Shown: positions 39,874-47,276 of the stretch, piece after piece
Numbering within the stretch: the first letter of the stretch is position 1
Layout: the number at the start of each line of letters is the position of its first letter
The notes under the pieces: model-generated
Databases searched by the model: none
Told to the model about the DNA's origin: nothing
What the model saw: only the letters and a program-made list of their open reading frames with translations
Assembly: GCF_900114095.1 (NCBI RefSeq)
Contig: NZ_FORV01000010.1
Span: 1 to 64,000, forward strand
Direction: 5' to 3'
Origin: Sphingomonas sp. NFR04
GTDB taxonomy: Bacteria; Pseudomonadota; Alphaproteobacteria; Sphingomonadales; Sphingomonadaceae
Length of the DNA: 64,000 nt
Translations under genes and position numbers: made by a program

Positions 39874-40500
39874 ATGGGCGACCTACTCCATTTGCGCGGC
39901 GATCCGCACGAGGCGACGATGCTGCTGCTGCCCTGGTATGCGACCGGGGAGATCGAACCCGGCGACCGGCTGCTGGTCGACGCGCATCTCGCGGATTGCG
40001 CCGAATGCCGCGACGAGCTTGCCGCGGAGCGGCGGCTGCGCGGTGCCGTGGCGGACCTGCCCGCGCCGAGTGCTGCCGGCTGGGATCGCATGATGCTCGA
40101 ACTTGCCGAGCCCGAGGCGCCTGCGCAGCTGCCGCGAAGTTTTCTCCGCCGCGCCGGCTGGATGCTGGCGGCGCAGGCGGCGGTGCTGGTGCTCGGCGTC
40201 GGCGTGGTGCTGCACCTGCAGCGTCAGGTGCCGCCGGTCGCCGCCCCGCAATCCTATCACGCGCTGGGGTCGCCGGAGCAGCGGCAGGCGGGCAATATCC
40301 TCGTGATGTTCGCGCCCGAGACGCGCGAACCCGTGTTGCGCAAGGCGATCGAGGCCTCGGGCGCGCGGCTGGTCGACGGGCCTACGGCGGCGGGCGCCTA
40401 TCTGCTCGCGATCGCGCCCGGCGAGCGCGCGGCGGCGCTGGCGCGGTTGCGGGCACAGGCGGGGGTGACGCTGGCGCAGCCGGTCGACGCTGCGCCATGA
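39874..40500 (+). CDS. zinc-finger anti-sigma factor with propeptide-like periplasmic domain
   Basis: A 208-residue membrane anti-sigma factor. The ZAS motif H38-x3-C42-x2-C45 (HLADCAECRDEL) binds the ECF sigma factor in the cytoplasm, a single membrane segment lies at about 95-115, and about 92 residues face the periplasm. This outer domain (NILVMFAPETREPVLRKAIE, GARLVDGPTAAGAYLLAI, LRAQAGVTLAQPV) has the beta-alpha-beta-beta-alpha-beta pattern of subtilisin I9 propeptides. Its stop overlaps the start of the subtilisin-like protease gene. The pairing suggests that protease and anti-sigma domain interact. Confidence 0.88.
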   Translation: MGDLLHLRGDPHEATMLLLPWYATGEIEPGDRLLVDAHLADCAECRDELAAERRLRGAVADLPAPSAAGWDRMMLELAEPEAPAQLPRSFLRRAGWMLAAQAAVLVLGVGVVLHLQRQVPPVAAPQSYHALGSPEQRQAGNILVMFAPETREPVLRKAIEASGARLVDGPTAAGAYLLAIAPGERAAALARLRAQAGVTLAQPVDAAP

Positions 40501-41690
40501 GGCGGCTGGGCGCGGCACTGCTGCTCCTGCTGCTCGCGGCGGTGCCGTTGCAGGCACGCGCCGCCGAGGAGGACGCGCCGCGTATCCTGATGATGCTCCG
40601 CCTCGCACCCGCGCACTTCCGCGCCGGAAGCGGCTATGGCGGCGGCTATGGCGAGGATCAGTCGGCAGCGGCACGGCGGCGGATCGCGGCGGCGGTGGCC
40701 AAGCGCAACGGACTCCGCCTCGCGGGCAACTGGCCGATGCCGATCATCGGGATCGACTGCTTCATCCTGACCGTGCCCAAGGGCCGTGCGCCAGCGGAGG
40801 CGGCTTCGCAGGTCGCGCGCGATGCGGCGGTCGAATGGTCCGAGCCGATCGAGACCTTCGAGGCCAAAGGCGATCCGACACCCAATGATCCGCTCTACCC
40901 GGCCCAACCGGTGGCGCGCGCCTGGCACCTGGCGATGCTCCACCGCACCGCAACGGGCCGCGGCGCCCGGATCGCGGTGATCGACAGCCAGGTCGATGCC
41001 CGGCACCCGGATCTGGCGGGGCAGGTCGCGGTCGAGCGCAACTTCGTCGACGGCGCGGGCGTCACGGCGGAGCGGCACGGTACCGGCATCGCCGGGGTGA
41101 TCGCGGCGCGGCCGGACAATGGCGTGGGCATCGTCGGCATCGCGCCCGGCGCCCGGCTGCTCGCGCTGCGCGCCTGTGCGGAGCAGGGGACAGGGGCAGG
41201 CGCCGCGACGCTCTGCGACAGCCTGAGCCTCGCCCGCGCGGTGAGCTTCGCGGTCGAGCAGCGCGCGGATGTGATCAACCTCAGCCTCGCCGGGCCGCCG
41301 AGCCGGTTGCTCGAGACGCTGCTGCGGATCGGCGTCACGCGCGGGGCGACGGTAGTCGCGGCCTATGATCCCAGGCTGCCCGGCGGCGGCTTCCCGGCCT
41401 CGATGCCCGGCGTCGTCGCCGTGGCGGAGTCGGCGGTGGGGCAGGCGGGCGGCCCCTATGCCGCGCCCGGCCGCGACATTCCCACGGCGCAGCCCGGCGG
41501 GCGCTGGTATCTGGCAAGCGGGTCCTCCTATGCTGCCGCCGAGGTGAGCGGGCTGATCGCGCTGATCCGTGAAGGGCATGCGACACCCGGCAGACGAACC
41601 GCGCTCGTTTCTGCTAGACCCGGCGGCGGAGAGATCGATGCCTGTGCGAGCGTGGTGGGGAAGGCGAAATGCGCGGGCCTGCGCCCCTGA
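40497..41690 (+). CDS. exported S8 (subtilisin-like) serine protease
   Basis: A 397-residue S8 peptidase with a signal peptide (LLLLLLAAVPLQARA), a prodomain-like region (about 28-120) and the catalytic domain. The triad is visible: D163 (VIDSQVD), H194 (RHGTGIAG) and S344 (ASGSSYAAAE, where most subtilases have GTSMAAP). The oxyanion Asn segment (usually AAGN) reads AAYDP, so the residue is replaced, which may lower or alter activity. Coupled to the anti-sigma gene by ATGA and overlapped by 53 bases with the next gene. Probable substrate or partner: the anti-sigma periplasmic domain. Confidence 0.88.
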   Translation: MRRLGAALLLLLLAAVPLQARAAEEDAPRILMMLRLAPAHFRAGSGYGGGYGEDQSAAARRRIAAAVAKRNGLRLAGNWPMPIIGIDCFILTVPKGRAPAEAASQVARDAAVEWSEPIETFEAKGDPTPNDPLYPAQPVARAWHLAMLHRTATGRGARIAVIDSQVDARHPDLAGQVAVERNFVDGAGVTAERHGTGIAGVIAARPDNGVGIVGIAPGARLLALRACAEQGTGAGAATLCDSLSLARAVSFAVEQRADVINLSLAGPPSRLLETLLRIGVTRGATVVAAYDPRLPGGGFPASMPGVVAVAESAVGQAGGPYAAPGRDIPTAQPGGRWYLASGSSYAAAEVSGLIALIREGHATPGRRTALVSARPGGGEIDACASVVGKAKCAGLRP

Positions 41691-42372
41691 GGCGCTGCTG
41701 GCGCTCGCCCTGCTGAGCGCAGCACCGGCACAGGCGCAGTGGAGCGGGCAGGTCTCCGCCACCAACGACGGACGCTGGCGCGGGCGCAGCATCAGCGCGG
41801 GACGGCCGGCCGCGACCCTCTCCCTCGGCTATGATGATCGTTCGGGCATCTATGCCGACGCCTCGGCGACCGCGGCGGCGCTGCCTGGGGGCGTATCCCT
41901 GGTCTCGGCGGGCGTGGATGCCGGCTATGCCTGGCGGCTGCCCGGCGGGCGCGTTCTCGACCTCGGCGTGACGCGGCGCGAGTTCCGCAGCACCGCCGCG
42001 ACGCCGCGCCGATCGGGCTATACCGAAGCCTATGTCGGCATCGGCGGCCGCAGCCTTTCGGCGCGGCTGCACTATTCCCCCGACTATCTGTGGCGCGACA
42101 CCGCGACGCTCTACGCGACGCTCGACGGTGTCGTGCGCCCGGCGCCCGGCTGGCGGCTGCTCGCCCATGGCGGGGCGATGCAGTTCCTGGGGACGGTGCC
42201 CCGCTACAGCGCCGACCGGACGCAGTTCGATTACAGCCTCGGCGTGGCGAAGCGAGTGGGGCGGATCGACGCCCAGCTCGCCTGGAGCGGCGGGGGCCCC
42301 GGCGCCGATTTCTATCGCGGCGCCGAGCATGCGCGGCGCGCGGTCACGCTGGCGCTATCGCTCGGCTTCTGA
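41638..42372 (+). CDS. TorF-like putative porin (TIGR02001 type)
   Basis: A 244-residue outer-membrane barrel with a signal peptide (LLALALLSAAPAQAQ) and the start WSGQVSATNDGRWRGRSIS, followed by alternating strands and terminal Phe (ALSLGF), as in TorF-family putative porins. It starts inside the protease gene (53-base overlap) with GGAGAG before the ATG, so it is the fourth gene of the sigma/anti-sigma/protease operon. The role is unknown; a nutrient or stress porin under ECF control is plausible. The 3' end overlaps the convergent LacI gene by 18 bases. Confidence 0.8.
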   Translation: MPVRAWWGRRNARACAPEALLALALLSAAPAQAQWSGQVSATNDGRWRGRSISAGRPAATLSLGYDDRSGIYADASATAAALPGGVSLVSAGVDAGYAWRLPGGRVLDLGVTRREFRSTAATPRRSGYTEAYVGIGGRSLSARLHYSPDYLWRDTATLYATLDGVVRPAPGWRLLAHGGAMQFLGTVPRYSADRTQFDYSLGVAKRVGRIDAQLAWSGGGPGADFYRGAEHARRAVTLALSLGF

Positions 42373-43383
42373 ACTAGGGGCGGGACCGGTGCTGTCGCGC
42401 AGCGTCAGCGTATAGGGCAGGCGCAGCGACGGCGTTGCCTTGTGCTCCCCTGCCGGGCGGGTGAGCAGCTCCACCGCCGCCGCCGCCATCTCGACATGCG
42501 GCTGGTGGACGGTGCTGAGCGGCGGCCACGCCATGCGGGCGATGGCGGCGTCATCGAACCCGGCGATCGAGAGCTGGTCGGGCACCGCGATCCCCGCGCG
42601 CATCGCCGCGACCAGGACGCCCAGCGCCATCTCGTCATTGGCGGCGAAGATCGCGCTCGGCCGGTTCGCGCCCGACAGCAACTGCTCGCCGGCGGCAAGG
42701 CCCGAGCGGAAGGTGAAGTCGCCGGGCAGCGTCCGCTCCGGCCGCAACGCTAGCCCCGCCGCCGCGATCGCCGCCTCGAACCCTTCCTGCCGACGAGCAG
42801 CGGCATGATGCTCGGGATTGCCCTGGATGAAGCCGATGTCGCGGTGGCCGAGCGCGATCAGCGCCTCGGTCAGCTCGCGCGCGGCGCCGCGCTCGTCCAT
42901 CTCCACCGCGGCGGTGCGCTCGTCCAGGTCGCCCGGCGAGATCCGCACCACGGCGACATGCATCCGCGCGAACAGGTCGAGCAGTTCGGGCCAATCGCAC
43001 AAGGGGGGCGTGAGGATCGCACCGCCCAGCCGCATTGACCGCAGCGAGGCTTCGCACTCCTCCAGCCAGCCTGCCCGGTCGCGGGTCACCTGCTCGACGA
43101 CGAGGTGGTAGCCCAGCGCCCGGCAGCGGGCGAGCGCGCCGCGCTGGACGTCGGCGGCATAGGCCGAGGCCGGGTCGTCAAAATAGAGGCCGAGCAGGAA
43201 CGAGCGCGCGCTGGAAAGCTCGCGCGCAAAGGCATTGGGGCGATAGCCGAGCGCGTCGACCACCTTCTGCACCGCCGCGCGCACCTCGGGCCTGACATAG
43301 GCCTCGCCGTTGATCACGCGCGAGACGGTCTTGGGCGAAACGCCCGCCTGCCGGGCGACGTCCTTGAGGGTGAGCGGCTTCAT
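42355..43383 (-). CDS. LacI-family transcriptional regulator
   Basis: A 342-residue LacI/GalR protein: N-terminal HTH (LTLKDVARQAGVSPKTVSRV), hinge with LGYRPNAFARELSS, and the periplasmic-binding-protein-like domain (FLLGLYFDDPASAYAADV). It lies 12 bases after the sugar permease gene in the same operon. The paired TGACATCG-type palindromes upstream of the permease and the GH3 gene are its likely targets; a sugar would release it. Confidence 0.93.
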   Translation of the reverse strand: MKPLTLKDVARQAGVSPKTVSRVINGEAYVRPEVRAAVQKVVDALGYRPNAFARELSSARSFLLGLYFDDPASAYAADVQRGALARCRALGYHLVVEQVTRDRAGWLEECEASLRSMRLGGAILTPPLCDWPELLDLFARMHVAVVRISPGDLDERTAAVEMDERGAARELTEALIALGHRDIGFIQGNPEHHAAARRQEGFEAAIAAAGLALRPERTLPGDFTFRSGLAAGEQLLSGANRPSAIFAANDEMALGVLVAAMRAGIAVPDQLSIAGFDDAAIARMAWPPLSTVHQPHVEMAAAAVELLTRPAGEHKATPSLRLPYTLTLRDSTGPAPSSEAER

Positions 43384-43395
43384 GCGTGCGCCGTC

Positions 43396-44613
43396 TTATC
43401 GTTTCGCGGGCGATAGCGCTATCATGCATGCGAAGCCGGCGATCCCCAGATAGCACAGCAGCGGCAGCACCAGCGCGGCGGCGAGTCCCACATGGTCGGC
43501 AAGCGCGCCGGTAGCGAGCGGCACCACCGCGCCGCCGACGACCGCCATGCACAGGATCATCGAGGCATAGGCGGCAAGCCCGCGTTCCTCGGGCAGCGCC
43601 AGCGCGAAGATCGTCGGGTACATGATGGCGTTGCACAGCCCCACCGCGATCAGCGCCGCCGCGCCCGCCATGCCGTGCGCCCCGCTCGCGATGCCGACCA
43701 GCAGCACGGCCCCGAGGGCCACCCCCGCAAGAAGCCGCGCCGGTGCGATCCGCGCCAGCCCCAGCGCACCGGCGAAGCGCCCGAGCATCGCCCCGCCCCA
43801 ATAGAGGCTGACCAGCCGCCCGGCGCTCGCCGGATCGATGGCGAGGATCGTCGGCAGCGCGAGATAATTGGCGAGCAGGCTGCCGATCGTCACCTCCGCG
43901 CCGACATAGCCGAACATCGCAAGCGCACCCAAAGCGAGGCGCGGCTGGCGCAGCACGCGACCGAGCGCCGCCAGCGGCAGCCGCTCCGGCGCGGGATGGG
44001 ACGCCAGCAGGTCGCGCGCGCGCCAGAAGACGATGCACAGCCAGCCCAGCACCAGCGCGCAGGCAAGGAACGGCAGCGCCAGCGGCAACCGCCCCAGAGC
44101 GCCGAGCTGGAGCAGGAAGCCCGCGCCGATCAGCGGCGCCAGCACGGTGCCCACCGAGTTGAACCCCTGTAGCAGGGTCAGCCGTGCCGCCCCGCCCCCC
44201 TCAGTCGCGACCAAGGGCTGCACGACATTGGCGGCGATCTGGAGAAAGGTGATGCCGGTCGACAGGCAGAGCAGCGCGAGCAGCAGCAGCGGGTAGCTGC
44301 CGATCCAGGCCGCGCCGCCCAGCGCCACGCAGGCGCAGGTCATCACCGCCAGCCCGGCGGCGATCGCGCGCATATAGCCGGTGCGGACCAGCAGCGCGGT
44401 GATCGGCAGCGCGAACAGCAGATAGCTGGAGTGGAAGGCGAACGGGACCAGCGCCGCGCGCGTATAGTCGAGCCGATCGATCAGCGTCAGCCGCGGTACC
44501 AATAGGCCGACCAGCGCGGTGACGAAGCCGCCCATGAAGAAGATGCCGATCGACCGGCGAAACAGCCGCGCGACCATGTTCGATGCCAGGGAGGGGACGG
44601 AGGTGGGTGCCAC
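43396..44613 (-). CDS. MFS sugar permease (FucP/GluP-like)
   Basis: A 405-residue 12-helix major facilitator protein of the fucose/glucose/galactose:H+ symporter type: GGFVTALVGLLVPRLTLIDRL near the N-terminus (two parts), QIAANVVQPLVA and LTLLQGFNSVGTVLAPLIG are FHS-family signatures. The start is a GTG with AAGG upstream; an ATG 12 codons later is possible. With the divergent beta-glucosidase it should take up the released monosaccharide, probably glucose. First gene of permease-lacI. Confidence 0.88.
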   Translation of the reverse strand: MAPTSVPSLASNMVARLFRRSIGIFFMGGFVTALVGLLVPRLTLIDRLDYTRAALVPFAFHSSYLLFALPITALLVRTGYMRAIAAGLAVMTCACVALGGAAWIGSYPLLLLALLCLSTGITFLQIAANVVQPLVATEGGGAARLTLLQGFNSVGTVLAPLIGAGFLLQLGALGRLPLALPFLACALVLGWLCIVFWRARDLLASHPAPERLPLAALGRVLRQPRLALGALAMFGYVGAEVTIGSLLANYLALPTILAIDPASAGRLVSLYWGGAMLGRFAGALGLARIAPARLLAGVALGAVLLVGIASGAHGMAGAAALIAVGLCNAIMYPTIFALALPEERGLAAYASMILCMAVVGGAVVPLATGALADHVGLAAALVLPLLCYLGIAGFACMIALSPAKR

Positions 44614-44666
44614 CGCCGGACCTTAGCGAACGCTGCTGGCGGGGCAATGCCGATCGGCTTTGCGCT

Positions 44667-44680
44667 TGACATCGATGTCA
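44667..44680. promoter_or_regulatory. LacI-type operator 1
   Basis: TGACATCGATGTCA, a perfect 14-bp palindrome with the central CG typical of LacI/GalR sites, in the divergent permease/GH3 gap. The first bases also form a TTGACA -35-like element (44666-44671) for the plus strand. Confidence 0.7.
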
Positions 44681-44689
44681 GATGTATCC

Positions 44690-44703
44690 AGACATCGCTG
44701 TCA
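44690..44703. promoter_or_regulatory. LacI-type operator 2
   Basis: AGACATCGCTGTCA matches operator 1 at 12 of 14 positions and keeps the central CG. The centre-to-centre distance of 23 bases is about two helical turns. Confidence 0.6.
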
Positions 44704-44746
44704 GAAAATAGCGCGCAATAATGCGGGTTGAAATGGGGGAGAGGAT

Positions 44747-44932
44747 ATGCAGGGCATTGCTGCCGTTCGCCGCGCGACCGCGCCGACGCACGCCTCCACC
44801 CAGATTCGCTTTCCGGTTCCGGCCCCCTCCTCAAGGGCGGATTACCTGCGGCCGTCGTCCGCCCCGATGGACGGCGGCCGCATTTTTCGGGCCGCTCCCT
44901 CCTTCCAGCATCAGGAACTCTCGCGCCGATGA
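44747..44932 (+). CDS. possible leader ORF translationally coupled to the GH3 gene
   Basis: A 61-codon frame with a very strong ribosome site (GGGGGAGAGG, 44735-44744) and an ATG at 44747 ends in TGA that overlaps the GH3 start (ATGA, 44929-44932). The GH3 ATG itself has no good ribosome site. The peptide is Arg/Ala/Pro-rich and looks like no known family, so it may only be a ribosome loading device. Apart from this and the two operators, the 315-base gap shows nothing. Confidence 0.35.
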   Translation: MQGIAAVRRATAPTHASTQIRFPVPAPSSRADYLRPSSAPMDGGRIFRAAPSFQHQELSRR

Positions 44933-47160
44933 ACGCTGCCCGTGCCCTTGCCCTGCTTCTCCTGGCCGGTACCGCGCCCGCGGCGTCCTATGCGCAGAGC
45001 GCGCCGCCGGCCTGGCAGGATAGCAAGCTGGCCCCCGAAGCGCGCGCGGCAGCGCTGGTCCGGGCGATGACGCATGCCGAGAAGCTGAAGCTGGTCCACG
45101 GCCTGTTCCCGCCGCGCGCGCAGCCCGCCCCTGCCGACATGATTCCGTCCGCAGGCTATGTCCCCGGCATCCCGCGGCTCGGCATCCCGACGCTGCGCGA
45201 GAGCGACGCCAGCCTCGGCGTCGCCAACCAGGTCGAGCAGCGCAAGGGCGATGTCGCGACCGCACTGCCCTCGGGGCTCGCCACCGCCGCGACCTTCGAT
45301 CCCGAACTCGCCCGCGCGGGCGGCGCGATGATCGGCGCCGAGGCACGCGCCAAGACCTTCAACGTGCTGCTCGCCGGCGGCGTGAACCTCACCCGCGACG
45401 CGTGGAACGGCCGCAACTTCGAATACCTCGGCGAGGATCCGATCCTCGCCGGCACGATGGCCGGGGCGGCGATCGACGGCGTCCAGTCGAACCATATCGT
45501 CTCGACGATCAAGCATTTCATCCTGAACGCCCAGGAAACCGGCCGCACCGTGCTCAACGCGCGGATCGGCGACGCTGCGTTGCGCGAAAGCGACCTGCTC
45601 GCCTTCGAGATCGCGATCAAGGCCGGCAAGCCGGGTTCGGTGATGTGCGCCTATAATCGCATCGAAGGCGATTATGCCTGCGAGAGCGCGCGCATGCTCA
45701 CCGACGTGCTGCGCCGCGACTGGGGCTATACCGGCTGGGTGATGAGCGACTGGGGTGCGGTGCACTCCACGGTCAAGGCGGCGATGTCCGGCCTCGACCA
45801 GGAATCGGGCCAGGAACTCGACCACGCAATCTACTTCGCGCCCGAGACGATCGACGCGGCGATCCAGGCCGGCCAGATCACCGAGGCGCGGATCGACCAG
45901 ATGGTCACGCGCATCCTCACCGGGGTGATCGCCAGCGGCCTCTACGACCATCCGACGCCGACCACCGCCCAGCCGATCGACTATGCGGCGCACGCCCAGG
46001 TCGCGCAGCGCGTCGCCGAGGCGGGCATGGTGCTGCTGCGCAACCAGGGCGACCTGCTGCCGCTGGCCAAGTCGGCCAAGAAGATCCTGCTGATTGGCGG
46101 CCATGCCGATGTCGGCGTGCTGTCGGGCGGTGGCTCGAGCCAGGTCCGTTCGGTCGGCGGCGCGCCGGTCGAGATCCCGCTGACCAAAGGTGCCGCCGCA
46201 TCGTTCGCGCGGGTGACCTGGCATGCCTCGTCGCCGCTCCAGGCGATCCGCGCCAAGGCCCCCCAGGCGCAGGTGACCTATGTCGACGGCAGCGATCCCG
46301 CCGCGGCTGCGGCCGCCGCGCGCGCGGCGGACATGGTCGTGCTGTTCGCGACGCAATGGGCAACCGAGGCGCAGGACGTCGACTCGCTGGCACTTCCCGA
46401 CAAGCAGGACGCGCTGATCGCCGCGGTCGCCAAGGCGAACCCGAAGACGGTGGTGGTGCTGGAAACCGGCGGCCCGGTGCTGATGCCGTGGCTGGAGCAG
46501 GTGCCTGCGGTGCTGCAGGCCTGGTATCCCGGCCAGCGCGGCGGCGAGGCGATCGCCGGTATCCTGTTCGGCGACGTCAATCCGTCCGGTCACCTGCCGA
46601 TCAGCTTCCCCCGCAGCGCCGACCAACTGCCGCGGCCCAAGCCGGTGGTGCCCGCGGGGCTCGATTCCAACGCGGCGAGTGACGCTGGCGCGGGCGACGG
46701 CAGCGTGCTGCCGAGCTGGGACGTGACCTATAGCGAAGGCGCCGATGTCGGCTATCGCTGGTATGCCGCCAAGGGCACGCAGCCGCTGTTCCCGTTCGGC
46801 TATGGCCTCAGCTACACGCGGTTCGGCTTCAGCGATGCGCGCTTCACGGGCGGGGCGGCGCCTTCCGTCACGGTCACCGTCCGCAACCAGGGCGTGCGAG
46901 CCGGCGCCGTTGTGCCGCAGCTCTATGTCGCCGGACCAGAGGGCGGCGCACCGCGGCTGGCCGCGTGGAAGCGGCAATGGCTCAAGCCCGGCGAAGCCGC
47001 GCAGGTGACGCTCACCGCCGACCGCCACGCGCTGGCCCGCTGGAAGAACGGCGGCTGGGTCATCCCGGCCGGCACGTATCGCCTTGCCGTCGGGCAGGAT
47101 TCGGCTTCCGCGACCATGGCGCGCGAAGTGGCGGTACCTGGCGGAGCAGTTCGTGAATGA
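44929..47160 (+). CDS. exported GH3 beta-glucosidase
   Basis: A 743-residue glycoside hydrolase family 3 enzyme with a signal peptide (ALALLLLAGTAPAASYAQ). The nucleophile is D274 in VMSDWGAVHST; upstream TIKHFILNAQETGR and ENPILAG-like GEDPILAGTMAGAAIDG belong to the (beta/alpha)8 domain, then a GH3_C domain (MVLLRNQGDLLPLAKSAKKI) and a fibronectin-III-like end (PLFPFGYGLSYTRF) follow. It cleaves terminal beta-glucose, maybe from beta-glucans or plant glucosides. The frame extends 67 codons upstream, but the signal peptide starts here. Divergent LacI/permease genes suggest co-control. Confidence 0.93.
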   Translation: MNAARALALLLLAGTAPAASYAQSAPPAWQDSKLAPEARAAALVRAMTHAEKLKLVHGLFPPRAQPAPADMIPSAGYVPGIPRLGIPTLRESDASLGVANQVEQRKGDVATALPSGLATAATFDPELARAGGAMIGAEARAKTFNVLLAGGVNLTRDAWNGRNFEYLGEDPILAGTMAGAAIDGVQSNHIVSTIKHFILNAQETGRTVLNARIGDAALRESDLLAFEIAIKAGKPGSVMCAYNRIEGDYACESARMLTDVLRRDWGYTGWVMSDWGAVHSTVKAAMSGLDQESGQELDHAIYFAPETIDAAIQAGQITEARIDQMVTRILTGVIASGLYDHPTPTTAQPIDYAAHAQVAQRVAEAGMVLLRNQGDLLPLAKSAKKILLIGGHADVGVLSGGGSSQVRSVGGAPVEIPLTKGAAASFARVTWHASSPLQAIRAKAPQAQVTYVDGSDPAAAAAAARAADMVVLFATQWATEAQDVDSLALPDKQDALIAAVAKANPKTVVVLETGGPVLMPWLEQVPAVLQAWYPGQRGGEAIAGILFGDVNPSGHLPISFPRSADQLPRPKPVVPAGLDSNAASDAGAGDGSVLPSWDVTYSEGADVGYRWYAAKGTQPLFPFGYGLSYTRFGFSDARFTGGAAPSVTVTVRNQGVRAGAVVPQLYVAGPEGGAPRLAAWKRQWLKPGEAAQVTLTADRHALARWKNGGWVIPAGTYRLAVGQDSASATMAREVAVPGGAVRE

Positions 47161-47210
47161 AAACATAATGAAAGGGGAAAATGTGAAGAAAAGTAAAACA
47201 ACGTTGTCGC

Positions 47211-47255
47211 CGACGATCGTCGGTACTCAGCGGATCATCACGGCCTAACGGCCGG
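47211..47255. promoter_or_regulatory. palindrome and hairpin before the third TonB receptor
   Basis: CCGACGATCGTCGG (47211-47224) is a perfect 14-bp palindrome; CGGCC-TAAC-GGCCG (47242-47255) is a small hairpin directly upstream of the AGGAGGGG ribosome site. The palindrome may be an operator; the hairpin could act in the leader RNA. Confidence 0.38.
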
Positions 47256-47276
47256 TTCAGGAGGGGAAGAAACCCA

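Noticed and set aside
44728..44928. N-terminal extension of GH3 to 44728
   Set aside because: The extension has no signal peptide and would bury a clear one that starts at 44929.
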